Counted from the first letter of the stretch, positions 1-9,124 are shown. The stretch is 63,751 nucleotides of DNA from Nitrospirota bacterium (GCA_021790195.1 JAJYIF010000019.1:1-63751), one strand, 5' to 3'. Translations and numbers: made by a program. The notes: generated from the sequence alone by a model not told the origin.

Positions 1-20
1 ACCTGGGAACCGCTCATCAG

Positions 21-121
21 GTGGGGGAATGACCTGAAAAAGTGGAGGAATGCTCCTGAAAAAGGGTGGGGGAATGGTCTTGAAAAACTATCCCTTCAAA
101 TGGGGGAATGCTCGTGAAAAA
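21..121 (+). repeat. Array of four 21-22 nt direct repeats, IS-end-like
   Basis: Four same-orientation units begin at 21, 42, 66 and 100. Each reads about GTGGGGGAATG, a variable block of 4-5 nt, then TGAAAAA. They are spaced 0, 2 and 12 nt apart. Multiple short like-oriented repeats are typical of the ends of IS21-type elements, so the transposase genes may lie left of the window. The frame of the next gene opens immediately after the last unit, which marks 121 as a probable insertion boundary. The element family is inferred. Confidence 0.55.
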
Positions 122-375
122 TCACAAAATCAACAACTTTAGAACGGTTAACCAGATTTCTTGAAGTGTTGAACTTTTTTGGCGACAAATGTGGCCTTTT
201 TACAGAGGGAACAAAGATTAAACTTACTGACGTCAATAAGAGAACTATAGAAGACAAAATATTGAGTGAGTTTATAAAGGCGCAATCGCTCGAATCAGAA
301 CAACGTTTAATCGAACCCATATTTATCATGGAGATTAAAGTCCTTCTTGAAATTTTGAGAAATGAATTGAGGTAA
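118..375 (+). pseudogene. 3' remnant of a gene cut by the repeat array
   Basis: The frame is open from codon 118 right after an in-frame TGA inside the last IS-like repeat, and ends at TAA 373-375, seven nt before the Hsp70 gene. A GTG at 166 could start a 69-residue product, but the residues encoded before it (KSTTLERLTRF...) look like ordinary coding sequence. That suggests the 5' part of the gene was lost to insertion. The product is charged and probably helical. No family is recognised. It presumably belonged to the same operon as the Hsp70 gene. Confidence 0.45.
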
Positions 376-382
376 TGCCGTT

Positions 383-1945
383 ATGCATATCGGTATTGAT
401 CTCGGTACTACATTTTGTTGTGTCGCCTATATTGACGATAATGGAACTGCGAAAGTCATTTCAAATGCTGACGGCTCTGATACAACGCCGTCAGTGATAT
501 GGTTTGACGGTAAGAATGCATATGTCGGCAAGAAAGCGAATGATAGGAAGGAAACCTCACCTCCTCAATTCATCCAGGAGTTTATCAAAAGAGATATGGG
601 TAAACCGGTTGCAATACCACCGAATATTTATATTGAAGATGACAATCAGGCACTCGACCCAGCGCCTTATGAAGTCGGCGGATTCAAATATGGGGCCGAT
701 GGTATGTCGGCTATTATTCTTCGAAAATTAAAAAAAGACGCCATAAGGTTTTTTAAGAAGATTAAGAAATTCGATGAGAACGTAGAAGAAAGAGATGTCA
801 CACTCGACGCAGTGATCACTGTGCCTGCCTATTTCGGTCATAGAGAAATTCAGATGACGTGGGCAGCTGGGTATGCTGCCGGGTTGAATGTCATCGGTAT
901 CGTAAAAGAGCCTACAGCCGCGGCTTTGACTTATGGTTTTTCAAAATCTAAAAACATGCGGCTCATGGTATTCGATCTGGGCGGCGGCACATTCGATGTC
1001 ACTATCCTTATGGTGAATCCTGAAGGTTGCGAGGTTATTACCTCTGACGGCTCTAAAACGCTTGGCGGCAAAGATTGGGATGAAGTGATACAGCAATATA
1101 TATACGCCGAGTTTGAAAAAAGGAATAAGAGAGAAATACAAAGCGAGAAGAGTTTTGATATCCAACAAAGGGCTCTCCTTGCAAAAGTTGATTTAAGTGA
1201 AAATGAGGAATCCGTGGTGACTATAAGCGATGAAAAGGGAGACACAGACATAATACTCTATCGCACAGCACCAGCAGGTGAGAATTTTGAGATAGAGGAA
1301 AACAGGCCGTTTTATTTTGATGAGCGATGCTCAAGTCTTCTTTCCCAATGTCGGACTATCTGCAAGCGCATCATTGAGAGTGTAGGGTTGGAATGGGGCG
1401 ATATAGACGAAATTGTTCTGGCGGGCGGTTCGTGCCGTATGCCGATGATACAAAAAATGCTGGAAGATCTGGCTGGCAGAAGGATTAGTCGCCACATTGA
1501 TGGCTTTAGTTATGACACAGCCGTAGCAATTGGCGCAGCGCTGTATGGTCAGCACAAAGGGAAAGTTAGGGATGTTGTTTCTCGGAGCATTGGCGTTAAG
1601 TATGAAAGGGATGGAAGATACTTTATTGACCATCTCATAGAAAAGAATATGCATCTGCCAATTTGCGCAGAGCGAAGGTATATCGGTGGATCAAATTCAG
1701 TGCTTGAAGCATACGAAGGTGAATCTGTGCACCCGGATGAATGTGTTCGCAGAGGACGTATCCCTCTTAATGACATTAACGGATATGTGACGATTAAGAT
1801 GGAACTCGATGAGAATAATTTATTGAAGGTTATCGCTGATTATCCGCCTCACCGCATAGAAAAAAAGTTTGAGGGTGAAGAGATTGACGATCAGAGATTA
1901 AAGGAATTGCGGAGTAAAGTTCAATCTATTGTCATTAATCTATAA
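383..1945 (+). CDS. Short Hsp70/DnaK-like chaperone
   Basis: The 520-residue product has the full actin-fold ATPase signature of Hsp70: phosphate-1 loop IDLGTTFCCVAYI at the N-terminus, VPAYFGHREIQ near 150, the second phosphate loop VFDLGGGTFDVTIL near 195 and the adenosine motif VLAGGSCRMPMI near 350. After residue 390 there is a short beta substrate-binding domain. The helical lid and acidic tail of housekeeping DnaK (about 640 residues) are missing. GAGG at 369-372 serves the ATG at 383. No grpE or canonical dnaJ is next door. Instead it leads an operon of envelope proteins, so it is more likely a dedicated chaperone or scaffold than the main DnaK. Confidence 0.9.
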   Translation: MHIGIDLGTTFCCVAYIDDNGTAKVISNADGSDTTPSVIWFDGKNAYVGKKANDRKETSPPQFIQEFIKRDMGKPVAIPPNIYIEDDNQALDPAPYEVGGFKYGADGMSAIILRKLKKDAIRFFKKIKKFDENVEERDVTLDAVITVPAYFGHREIQMTWAAGYAAGLNVIGIVKEPTAAALTYGFSKSKNMRLMVFDLGGGTFDVTILMVNPEGCEVITSDGSKTLGGKDWDEVIQQYIYAEFEKRNKREIQSEKSFDIQQRALLAKVDLSENEESVVTISDEKGDTDIILYRTAPAGENFEIEENRPFYFDERCSSLLSQCRTICKRIIESVGLEWGDIDEIVLAGGSCRMPMIQKMLEDLAGRRISRHIDGFSYDTAVAIGAALYGQHKGKVRDVVSRSIGVKYERDGRYFIDHLIEKNMHLPICAERRYIGGSNSVLEAYEGESVHPDECVRRGRIPLNDINGYVTIKMELDENNLLKVIADYPPHRIEKKFEGEEIDDQRLKELRSKVQSIVINL

Positions 1946-1964
1946 TCTATAGGAAAGACTATAT

Positions 1965-3887
1965 ATGGATGAGATAAAAAGCTTGCCTTCAGAGGGCTTA
2001 ACCCAGCCAGCCTCAAGTGGCGCAAATGAGAAGTTGCCTGACGGCAGGCCTTCAATCAAAGATATTAGATCTGATAATAGCGGGCCTGATACTATGACGG
2101 AACCCATTCAGGGGGAAACATTAAAGGAGCGCATATCTTCTTCAACAAGAAATAGAGGCCTTAAGGAGAAGGTCCCGGATAATTTCAATTCTAAAGGTGG
2201 AGATTGGAGAGTAATCAAATCAGAGAATCCCTTTGAAGCACTGTATTTAGATCACGAGCAGTACAAAAATATTTCGCCTGAAATGATTAAACAGAATTAT
2301 GAGACTTTGCTAAAGTTTTGGGAGAATAAGATTGATTCTATGAAAGGCGCCACCGAGGCACAGATAGTCGCTAAGTACGGCGGCGAGCATGGAACCAAGA
2401 AAACTATTCAAGATTATCTCATTTTGCTCAAGAAGGCCTATGACAAGTTGAGCAGCGGAGTAGAAAATTGCTTTCTTGAGATGGATGCTAAACGTCAAAA
2501 TGCCGGCAGACAACAGTTGTTGTCAACAATTGTCGGCATTTTAGCCGACGGGATTTATGAGCCAAATGAAAAGAACATAGTTTATGAAGTAGGACGAAAG
2601 GCATGCTTGACAGACGAGGAGATTGAGGAATATTTTGAAAAGAACCTGCTTGAACAGGGGTTCAGCCCTGACCCTGATGCCGATTTTGCGGCAACAGATA
2701 CATTACCTAAGAAGCTTTCAGTCATCTGGCGAACAGTTGACAAGCACAATGAAGTATCTATTCATAAATTTGAACTTTTCTTGGATGGCAAGCTTCACAA
2801 TGGCATTTATAATCCGGATGATTACGCAACAATCACCGAAGCAACAACAGGCATTTTACGACGTGATGCGATCAAGCAAAAAGAAATTCTTGTCAATTAC
2901 CTGAAAGGGAAAGGCTTTAAACCGGCAGGACAGTATCGTCCAGGCAATGAATTGTCTGTGGTATGGAAGACTGATTGGTATAAGGAAGAACCTGGGAAAG
3001 CAGGCGGTGAGAGTGACGAAAAGAAGGAGAAAAAGAAGAAGCGATTATTACTGAAGACATTTGTGACAACGTGCGTGCTTCTGACTGCCCTTGTTATCGC
3101 CAAGAATAGAAATGTTGAATTTCCGGGTTCTGGTCCATTGTATCAATCCTTCGACGACATTCTCAATGCGATAAATGGGGGGAAGGAACAACCCCCGAAT
3201 CCACAAGGAAACCAAAGTCCTGCCCCTGCACCCGCGCCTGCTCCGGCAGCTGGTAGTACCACAGGCAATGGTGATGTTCAGCCTCCTCCGCCTATTATCG
3301 AACCTCAAATAATGGACCTGAAGGCCTCGGTATTGGACACAAATGATCGTCCTATCTCAAGCTTTGTTGCAGGACAGACAATAAAGTTAGCGTCTCAATA
3401 TGAGATATTGACTTCGCCTGACGTAAAGACGATAGAAGTCGAAGAGAACAATTATCTTGTTGCCCCGAACGGAAGTAGAACGCCGGATGCGATCAGAACG
3501 AAACAAGTGGATTCTGCTACAGGCATATTATCATCGCTAAGCGTAACGATACCGGATGGCTTTCCCCCTGGCATTTATGAGCATGTGGCTACTGTTAAGG
3601 TTGGCGATAAAGTCAGTAAAGCGACACAACCCATTACCGTTGCCTCAGTTCAGAAGATGCCAGAATCAGATCAAGTAGTCAAACAACAGGAAATAAGGGA
3701 TTACCTTGCAAAAGGAAAACAATTCTTCGAAATGGGCAAGTACGAACTCTGCATTGAAAAGATGAAGGAGGTTTTGAGGAGAGATAGAAATAACTACGAA
3801 GCGGGACGCTATATCCAGATGGCGAAAAAGAAGCTTGATCAAATTGAAATAGAGTTTGAAAATCCTACTGTCGGGAGGGCAAGATGA
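1965..3887 (+). CDS. Single-span membrane protein with TPR-like C-terminus
   Basis: The 640 residues form a soluble N-terminal half. Around residues 75-165 lies an Asn-Pro-Phe-Glu...Leu segment followed by helices that recalls a J-domain but has no HPD motif. Two related stretches (GIYEPNE... and GIYNPDD...) may be a duplicated domain. A Lys-rich stop-transfer run precedes one membrane span at about 359-377, then an Ala-Pro linker, a beta-rich domain at about 448-560 and a TPR-like helical pair at 585-630. The beta domain closely resembles the C-terminal domain of the next gene (shared NYLV, GDK and GxYxHxAxVxVGDK features). It lies 19 nt after the Hsp70 gene and overlaps the next gene by ATGA. 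Function unknown; perhaps it links the cytosolic Hsp70 to the envelope. Confidence 0.7.
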   Translation: MDEIKSLPSEGLTQPASSGANEKLPDGRPSIKDIRSDNSGPDTMTEPIQGETLKERISSSTRNRGLKEKVPDNFNSKGGDWRVIKSENPFEALYLDHEQYKNISPEMIKQNYETLLKFWENKIDSMKGATEAQIVAKYGGEHGTKKTIQDYLILLKKAYDKLSSGVENCFLEMDAKRQNAGRQQLLSTIVGILADGIYEPNEKNIVYEVGRKACLTDEEIEEYFEKNLLEQGFSPDPDADFAATDTLPKKLSVIWRTVDKHNEVSIHKFELFLDGKLHNGIYNPDDYATITEATTGILRRDAIKQKEILVNYLKGKGFKPAGQYRPGNELSVVWKTDWYKEEPGKAGGESDEKKEKKKKRLLLKTFVTTCVLLTALVIAKNRNVEFPGSGPLYQSFDDILNAINGGKEQPPNPQGNQSPAPAPAPAPAAGSTTGNGDVQPPPPIIEPQIMDLKASVLDTNDRPISSFVAGQTIKLASQYEILTSPDVKTIEVEENNYLVAPNGSRTPDAIRTKQVDSATGILSSLSVTIPDGFPPGIYEHVATVKVGDKVSKATQPITVASVQKMPESDQVVKQQEIRDYLAKGKQFFEMGKYELCIEKMKEVLRRDRNNYEAGRYIQMAKKKLDQIEIEFENPTVGRAR

Positions 3888-4618
3888 AAAAATTTATTTC
3901 GAGTCTCACGGTGCTTGTTTTTTTGGTCTCTATGATAGGCTGTGCAACAACAAATCCTGATGGCTCGCCGAATACTGGAGCATCTACCGGCTTAGGCGCC
4001 GCGCTTGGCGCAGCAGCGGGCGCATTGCTTGGTTATGCGATCACTGGTAAAGCAGGTGGCGCTTTAGCAGGTGCTGCTATTGGTGCAGCCGCTGGTGGGC
4101 TCACTGGGTTTGTTATCGGAAAGTCCAGAGAGAGTAAGTACAAAAGTGCTCAGCAAATATACAAAGAAAACCCCAAGTATGCAGAAGAATCAGCAAAGAA
4201 CGAGCCACCTTTTGTTAAGAATATACAACCATATATATGCGACAGTAGTACAGGCCCATGTGATCAGTACAGCAAGCATCTTCATACGGTCAAGAACGGC
4301 CAATGGGTAGATTTGGCAATGACTTATGACGTTGTAATCCCTGAATATAGTGACAATAGGGAAGTGAAGGTTGAGGAATGTAACTATCTTGTTGATGCAA
4401 AAGGCAATGAGATGAATAGATCAAGACTGACAAGGGAGATGATGAGAGATGCTGGAGGGAATGACGCGGGTATCCGGGTGTACGTCACAAAGGATCTTTC
4501 CATGGGGAAATATACTCACATTGCTGTTGTGAGGGTGGGCGACAAACCATACGTACGAAAGCAACAAGTACAAATTGTTAAATCGGATGGCAAGATAAAG
4601 ATTTACGCTTCAAAATGA
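3884..4618 (+). CDS. Glycine-zipper lipoprotein
   Basis: The 244-residue product starts with a type II signal peptide ending in a lipobox (SMIGC, Cys about 20). A glycine/alanine zipper follows at roughly 33-80, with GxxxG and AxxxG steps like those of outer-membrane glycine-zipper lipoproteins. The rest (about 110-240) is a beta-rich domain matching the C-terminal domain of the preceding membrane protein. The start overlaps the upstream stop (ATGA), indicating translational coupling. It is probably anchored in the outer membrane, with the shared domain facing the inner-membrane partner; that pairing is inference. Confidence 0.75.
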   Translation: MKKFISSLTVLVFLVSMIGCATTNPDGSPNTGASTGLGAALGAAAGALLGYAITGKAGGALAGAAIGAAAGGLTGFVIGKSRESKYKSAQQIYKENPKYAEESAKNEPPFVKNIQPYICDSSTGPCDQYSKHLHTVKNGQWVDLAMTYDVVIPEYSDNREVKVEECNYLVDAKGNEMNRSRLTREMMRDAGGNDAGIRVYVTKDLSMGKYTHIAVVRVGDKPYVRKQQVQIVKSDGKIKIYASK

Positions 4619-4621
4619 GAC

Positions 4622-4690
4622 ATGCTGATGGGCAGAAAGACTAAGAAACAGTATGGACTGATCAGAGCATTTGAGGAATTCAAGAAATGA
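4622..4690 (+). CDS. Possible 22-residue leader ORF
   Basis: ATG 4622 opens a 22-codon frame (MLMGRKTKKQYG...) whose TGA at 4688-4690 overlaps the ATG of the TM2 gene as ATGA. It has no clear ribosome site of its own. It could couple translation of the TM2 gene to the lipoprotein gene upstream, or be chance. Confidence 0.25.
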   Translation: MLMGRKTKKQYGLIRAFEEFKK

Positions 4691-4905
4691 AAAATCCAGG
4701 AGTAGCAGCGGTTCTGTCTTTTTTCTTTTGCGGTCTTGGACAGATTTACAATGGCCAGATATTAAAGGGCATAATAATGCTGGTCTGTTACGCTATTTCA
4801 GCCCTGATGATGTATGTGGTGATAGGGTTCATAACGACTCCTATTCTCTGGATATGGGGAATGTACGACGCTTACCGGACGGCGGAAAAGAAGAATAGAT
4901 TGTAA
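4687..4905 (+). CDS. TM2-domain membrane protein
   Basis: The 72-residue protein has the TM2 signature: N-terminal KNPGVAAVLSFFFCGLGQIY, then NGQ...KG, with two membrane helices (about 5-23 and 31-58) and a charged C-terminal tail ending in Lys/Arg. TM2 proteins are small inner-membrane proteins of poorly known role, often found beside signalling or stress genes. GAGGA at 4672-4676 provides the ribosome site. It belongs to the Hsp70/glycine-zipper operon. Confidence 0.85.
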   Translation: MKNPGVAAVLSFFFCGLGQIYNGQILKGIIMLVCYAISALMMYVVIGFITTPILWIWGMYDAYRTAEKKNRL

Positions 4906-4934
4906 GTTAATGGATAATAAGGAGGGACTATTCT

Positions 4935-5180
4935 ATGGCACTTCTGACGCTTTTGATTTTAGGATTGATCGGTTTCAGCATCTATTTTGTCTTCAAGCAA
5001 ATACAATTTTTTCTTACGGCGACGGACCTCTATAAGCAGATGGTGAGTCGACAAGATTTGATAATCAAACTGCTTTCCGATATCCGCGATGGGGCAAAGC
5101 GATACGATGCACAAAGACCCTCGATAGAATTGCAGAGTGATTTGAAAAGCGGCGCGGAAGACAGATCGGGGACGGCGTAG
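4935..5180 (+). CDS. Small single-span membrane protein
   Basis: The 81-residue product has an N-terminal hydrophobic helix (about 2-21) followed by a hydrophilic helical region and a polar tail, so it is probably an inner-membrane protein with a cytosolic tail. AAGGAGGG at about 4919-4926 is a strong ribosome site for ATG 4935. No family is recognised. It follows the TM2 gene by 29 nt and appears to share the operon. Confidence 0.6.
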   Translation: MALLTLLILGLIGFSIYFVFKQIQFFLTATDLYKQMVSRQDLIIKLLSDIRDGAKRYDAQRPSIELQSDLKSGAEDRSGTA

Positions 5181-5224
5181 TTCATAGGCGATTTTGATTA
5201 CATTGGGAAAGGAGGAGATGAAAA

Positions 5225-5368
5225 ATGGCTGAAAGAAAATGTGATGCGTGCGGTAAAATGAGGCAGGTGAGTGGAGCCAAAATATGTGAGAAAGGACATT
5301 TCATTTGTTCTGTATGTCATGGGTCATGGAGGGACACCTGTCCTTTGTGCAAGAAGAAGTTGAAATAA
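5225..5368 (+). CDS. 47-residue zinc-finger protein
   Basis: AAAGGAGGAG at 5209-5218 precedes ATG 5225; the stop is TAA 5366-5368. The product (MAERKCDACGKM...) has Cys at 6, 9, 21, 28, 31, 39 and 42 and His at 25 and 32. That is enough for two interleaved zinc sites as in a miniature RING or treble-clef fold (CxxC...CxxxH...CxxCH...CxxC). The basic C-terminus (KKKLK) may touch nucleic acid or membrane. It is the last gene of the AT-rich block and faces dciA tail to tail. Function unknown. Confidence 0.75.
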   Translation: MAERKCDACGKMRQVSGAKICEKGHFICSVCHGSWRDTCPLCKKKLK

Positions 5369-5383
5369 AGAGAGACGACGGAG

Positions 5384-5827
5384 CTATTTTACGTTTTTAG
5401 TCGAAAGCGCTCTTTCCATTGTCTTCCGGATGCTCTCTTTCAGCGCGCTGTCCTCTATTCCGGCAGTCGTCTCTTCTATTTGCCGGATAGCTTCAGTGCT
5501 GAGTGAACGCTCCTTTGTCCTGACGGGTTGAATATTTTTCCGCTGTTGGGGCGCGACCCTTCCCAGCATGAACCTGAGTTCCTTTACTTCAAGGTGGGAC
5601 AGCTTTCCGATTATTTGCGTCTTCAGGAATGTGAGTTGTTGCAGCCAAACAGGCGAGTCCACATTGACGAGCAGTTCACCGTTTTTTAGGCGAACAGGGG
5701 ACATGTGAAGGGACAACGGCTCGCCGAAGACATTTCCCCACTCCCTCTTTATCGCTCCCAGCCTGACCGCTTCTTCGATCCCGAATTCCTTGACAAGGGG
5801 CGAGATGAGAGAGCCGACTTTCTTCAC
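5384..5827 (-). CDS. dciA: DciA-type helicase loader (DUF721)
   Basis: The product matches the DUF721/DciA pattern: a helical N-terminus, [20 protein letters not shown], then the beta core with [19 protein letters not shown], and a polar C-terminal tail. DciA helps place the replicative helicase DnaB in bacteria lacking DnaC. The start is uncertain. GTG 5827 overlaps the rpmB stop as GTGA and gives 147 residues starting [12 protein letters not shown], which suits the family. An ATG at 5860 would add 11 residues inside rpmB and has no ribosome site. It is cotranscribed with rpmB. Confidence 0.75.
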   Translation of the reverse strand: MKKVGSLISPLVKEFGIEEAVRLGAIKREWGNVFGEPLSLHMSPVRLKNGELLVNVDSPVWLQQLTFLKTQIIGKLSHLEVKELRFMLGRVAPQQRKNIQPVRTKERSLSTEAIRQIEETTAGIEDSALKESIRKTMERALSTKNVK

Positions 5828-6012
5828 AAGGCTTTCTTGACCGAACCGGACCTCAGACATCTTGTGCAGACGTATTCGCGCCTCACTCCGTTGTTGATGA
5901 TGATCCGCGTCCTCTGCAGGTTGGGCATTATCTGTCTCTTGGTCTTATTGTTAGCATGACTGACGTTGTTCCCTATCGTCCTTCCCCTTCCGCAAACAAA
6001 ACATGTGGCCAT
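5824..6012 (-). CDS. rpmB: Ribosomal protein bL28
   Basis: This is a 62-residue L28: [20 protein letters not shown] at the N-terminus, a basic core, and [16 protein letters not shown] at the end. It keeps the zinc-binding Cys pairs (CxxC near 4-7 and CxxC near 52-55) of the zinc-type L28. The start at 6012 is fixed by AAGGAGG just upstream on this strand; longer frames reaching further upstream are not supported. It is a structural protein of the 50S subunit, first gene of a two-gene unit with dciA and divergent from infB. Confidence 0.93.
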   Translation of the reverse strand: MATCFVCGRGRTIGNNVSHANNKTKRQIMPNLQRTRIIINNGVRREYVCTRCLRSGSVKKAL

Positions 6013-6076
6013 ATTCAAAGTCCTCCTTTTTCTCTGTAGTCCGCAAGCGGAACTTATTTCACGCAGTCTAAAGCTG

Positions 6077-6095
6077 TGATGCATAGCATGCATCA
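6077..6095. promoter_or_regulatory. Perfect 8-bp dyad between rpmB and infB
   Basis: TGATGCAT, a 3-nt centre, then ATGCATCA. The perfect palindrome lies in the divergent spacer, 64 nt upstream of rpmB and 130 nt upstream of infB. There is no T run on either side, so it is unlikely to be a terminator. It could be an operator shared by the two ribosome-related units. Function is inferred. Confidence 0.35.
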
Positions 6096-6096
6096 A

Positions 6097-6126
6097 TTGC
6101 ATAAAAATAGTTTTTTATGATAACAT
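6097..6126 (+). promoter_or_regulatory. Candidate infB promoter
   Basis: TTGCAT at 6097-6102, an 18-nt spacer, and TAACAT at 6121-6126 form a weak sigma70-like pair overlapping the edge of the 6077-6095 dyad. Transcription would leave about 90 nt of leader before infB. Confidence 0.3.
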
Positions 6127-6224
6127 TTTAGTCTAATGGTTACAAGAGACTTGACGAAAACGGGATTCTTGAGGGACTTTGAGACTCTCCCGTTTGCGCC
6201 CTTGAACGGAGGACCAATCACCGG

Positions 6225-8690
6225 ATGTCGAAACTGAGGATTTACGAGCTCGCAAAAAAGATAGGGGTCTCCAACAAAGACGTTATCGCCGAACTTTCGA
6301 AGCTCGGCATTGCCGCAAAGAGCCATGCCTCTACTGTGGAAAGCGACATAGCGGCGAAGATTGAAGGCATATTCAGAAGGAAGCTGAAGCCCGAAGTCCA
6401 CGCCAAACCGAAACCGGTAAAGATCGAAAAGCCGGCTGAAACAAAGACCAGGGGCGAGAGAGTGAAAGCACAGACGGCGCCGGCCGGGAGGCCGGCTCAG
6501 ACTTCAGTGGAGAAGGCGGCCGTGGAGCCTGTCTCTGCCGTCAAGCATGAAGAAGCTGCCCGGCCTTCGGCGTTGCCAGAGGAGACAAAAGTCAGTGCTG
6601 AAGAAACCGAAGAGAAGAAATCGGTTCGGGGGATGGAAGGTGAGATCGAAAAAGAAGTGAAGGAACAGGCCGCTCCTCCCGGGGTAAAAGGAGGAGAAGA
6701 ACCTGCGGCCCTTCCGGAAGAGCCGGAATTCAAGGTGCCGGACAGGTTCAAGAAAGATATAGAAACGGAGAAGGTGGAAAAATTCAAGGCCAAACCTGCA
6801 ATGCAGAGGGCATTCCAGGCGGTGAGGAAGATCGAGCCGAAGAAGTGGCATGAAATAAAGCCGTTCAAGAAGCAGATAAGGGAAAGAGGCGGGCAAAGGA
6901 CCGCAGAAAGGCCGCAGCCCCAGATCACCGCCCCGAGAAAGAAGACACTTAAGATACACGAGGGGACGACTGTAAAAGAGTTTGCGGAATTGATAAGCGT
7001 CAAGTCTTCGGATGTCATAAAGAAGTTTATGGAGCTCGGCTATATGCCTACGATAAATCAACCGGTGGATATGGATGCGGCACTGCTCGTCGCGGAGAGC
7101 TTCGGCGCGAAGCTCGAAGTTACGTCCGTGGAGGAAGAGCCTCTTGTTGAAGAGGTGGTCGAGGACGCTGCCGCGCTTTTTCCGAGGCCACCCGTAGTAA
7201 CGATTATGGGCCATGTCGACCACGGGAAGACCTCACTTCTTGACGCAATAAGAGAAACCAAGGTTACCGAGACGGAGGCCGGTGGCATAACCCAGCACAT
7301 CGGCGCATACAAGGTTGTGCTGAAGGGAAAGGAGATTGTCTTTCTCGACACCCCGGGCCATGAGGCCTTCACTTCTTTAAGGGCAAGGGGAGCAAAGGTC
7401 ACAGACATCGTTGTGCTCGTCGTCGCAGCGGACGACGGGGTTATGCCTCAGACAGTGGAAGCGATCGATCATGCCAAGGCGGCAAACGTGCCCATTGTTG
7501 TGGCGGTCAACAAGATAGACAAACCCGAAGCAAACATTACGAAGGTCAGGAACGAACTGTCTACGCGGGGCATTGTCTCCGAGGAATGGGGCGGACAGAA
7601 CATTTTTGTCGAGGTCTCCGCGAAGAAACGGCTCGGCATAGAGCATCTCCTGGAGATGATACTTTTGCAGGCAGAGGTCATGGAGCTCAAGGCAAACCCG
7701 GTCAAGCCGGCAAAAGGAACGATAATCGAAGCGAGGCTGGACAGGGGAAGGGGACCTGTCGCCACTGTGCTTGTTCAGGACGGGGTCCTTAAGGTAGGGG
7801 ATGTCTTCCTTTCCGGCACCAACGTCGGCAAGGTGAGGGCGCTGATAGACGACACCGGGAAGCGCATCTTTGAGGCCGGGCCGTCCACTCCGGTGGAGGT
7901 CATCGGTTTTTCGGAAGTCCCTACGGCAGGCGATCTCTTCGGTGTTGCAGAAGACGAGAAGAAGGCGAGACAGATAGCCATGGCGAGGCAGCAGAAACAG
8001 AGACTCGCCGAGATGGCCAGGGCCAAGAAACTGACCCTCGATGACCTCTATGCCAAGATAAAGGAAGGCGAGATAAAGGAGCTCAACATCATCATAAAAG
8101 GAGACGTCCAGGGTTCTGTCGAGGCCCTGAGAGAGGCCTTTGAACAGATAGCGCATCCGCAGGTCAAGGTAAAGGTCATCCATACTTCCGTAGGAGGCAT
8201 AAACGAGTCGGATGTTATGCTTGCCGCTGCATCGAATGCCATTATCATAGGGTTCAATGTCAGACCCGAGTCAAAGGCCCAGCAGCTGGCTGAGAGGGAA
8301 GGCGTCGACATTAGGCACTATAACATCATCTACGTGGCCATAGAAGACATCCGCAAGGCGCTCGAGGGACTGCTTGAGCCTACGCTGAAGGAGAAGGTCC
8401 TCGGAAGGGCTGAGGTCAGACAGACTTTCCAGGTGTCGAGACTCGGCACGATAGCAGGCTGTTACGTGCTGGATGGAATGATAAGCCGCGCGAGCGACGG
8501 AGTCAGGATTATCCGTGACAACATAGTCGTTTACGAGGGAAAACTCTCATCTCTGAAGAGGTTCAAGGAGGACGCGCGAGAGGTCTCGTCGGGATATGAG
8601 TGCGGTATCATGATCGAGAACTATAACGACCTCAAGGTCGGCGACGTTATCGAAAACTACGTCATAGAAAAAATAGCCGCCAAACTCTAA
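6225..8690 (+). CDS. infB: Translation initiation factor IF-2
   Basis: The 821-residue IF-2 begins with the IF2_N domain ([20 protein letters not shown]), followed by a long Lys/Glu/Pro/Ala-rich linker (about 55-240) and a second IF2_N-like segment near 245-300. The GTPase domain has G1 GHVDHGKT at 329-336, G3 DTPGHEAF and G4 NKID. Two beta-barrel domains and the C-terminal fMet-tRNA-binding region ending in VIEKIAAKL complete it. GGAGG at about 6208-6212 positions ATG 6225. It heads the conserved infB-rbfA-nrnA-truB order; nusA is absent upstream, replaced by the divergent rpmB-dciA pair. Confidence 0.97.
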   Translation: MSKLRIYELAKKIGVSNKDVIAELSKLGIAAKSHASTVESDIAAKIEGIFRRKLKPEVHAKPKPVKIEKPAETKTRGERVKAQTAPAGRPAQTSVEKAAVEPVSAVKHEEAARPSALPEETKVSAEETEEKKSVRGMEGEIEKEVKEQAAPPGVKGGEEPAALPEEPEFKVPDRFKKDIETEKVEKFKAKPAMQRAFQAVRKIEPKKWHEIKPFKKQIRERGGQRTAERPQPQITAPRKKTLKIHEGTTVKEFAELISVKSSDVIKKFMELGYMPTINQPVDMDAALLVAESFGAKLEVTSVEEEPLVEEVVEDAAALFPRPPVVTIMGHVDHGKTSLLDAIRETKVTETEAGGITQHIGAYKVVLKGKEIVFLDTPGHEAFTSLRARGAKVTDIVVLVVAADDGVMPQTVEAIDHAKAANVPIVVAVNKIDKPEANITKVRNELSTRGIVSEEWGGQNIFVEVSAKKRLGIEHLLEMILLQAEVMELKANPVKPAKGTIIEARLDRGRGPVATVLVQDGVLKVGDVFLSGTNVGKVRALIDDTGKRIFEAGPSTPVEVIGFSEVPTAGDLFGVAEDEKKARQIAMARQQKQRLAEMARAKKLTLDDLYAKIKEGEIKELNIIIKGDVQGSVEALREAFEQIAHPQVKVKVIHTSVGGINESDVMLAAASNAIIIGFNVRPESKAQQLAEREGVDIRHYNIIYVAIEDIRKALEGLLEPTLKEKVLGRAEVRQTFQVSRLGTIAGCYVLDGMISRASDGVRIIRDNIVVYEGKLSSLKRFKEDAREVSSGYECGIMIENYNDLKVGDVIENYVIEKIAAKL

Positions 8691-8693
8691 AAC

Positions 8694-8772
8694 CGTGACA
8701 CGTTATCCGCAACGCGTGACGGCTTTAGAAGACTTTATCCTTTAACGCTTTACGCGTTACGCATCACGAATA
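8694..8772. repeat. Short-period inverted repeat in infB-rbfA gap
   Basis: The 85-nt spacer holds a GTGACACGTT...GCAACGCGTGACGG arm and an inverted arm AACGCTTTACGCGTTACGC followed by ATCACG. The arms are built from 6-8 nt units of the ACGC/GTGACG type. Similar elements occur at 10063-10120 and 25043-25124. It leaves rbfA without a recognisable ribosome site. It is probably a dispersed palindromic repeat. Confidence 0.45.
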
Positions 8773-8775
8773 GAA

Positions 8776-9123
8776 ATGCTTCCTTATAAACGCTCACAAA
8801 GGGTCGGAGATCTTCTCAGGCAGGAGATTGCCGACATAATAATGCGAAGGGTGAAAGACCCCCGTATCGGCTTTGTTACTGTAACGGGAGTCGATATCAC
8901 CGACGACCTTAAGATAGCAAAGGTATTTATCAGCTGCCTGAAGGACGAAGAGAAGGACGCCACGCTTGAGATATTGAACGCTGCGAAGAGCTTTATACGC
9001 AGCGAGGTGGCAAAGAGGATCAGGATAAAGGTGATACCGACGTTGGAGTTCAGGGTTGACGAATCCATGGGATACGGCGACAGGATAGACAAACTGCTGA
9101 GAGAAATAAAAGGAAACACCTGA
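8776..9123 (+). CDS. rbfA: Ribosome-binding factor A
   Basis: The 115-residue protein has the KH-like RbfA fold markers: YKRSQRVGDLLRQEIADII at the N-terminus, RVKDPRIGFVTVTGVDIT, then IRSEVAKRIRIKVIPTLEFR with a terminal GDRIDKLLREI. RbfA matures the 30S subunit at the 5' end of 16S rRNA. It sits between infB and nrnA as in many bacteria, and its stop lies 1 nt before the nrnA TTG. The length is normal. Confidence 0.93.
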   Translation: MLPYKRSQRVGDLLRQEIADIIMRRVKDPRIGFVTVTGVDITDDLKIAKVFISCLKDEEKDATLEILNAAKSFIRSEVAKRIRIKVIPTLEFRVDESMGYGDRIDKLLREIKGNT

Positions 9124-9124
9124 T

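Noticed and set aside
383-1945. Housekeeping dnaK
   Set aside because: The product lacks the lid domain and there is no grpE or dnaJ neighbour; it is a divergent short Hsp70.
1965-3887. DnaJ-type co-chaperone
   Set aside because: The N-terminal region recalls a J-domain but has no HPD motif, so J activity cannot be claimed.
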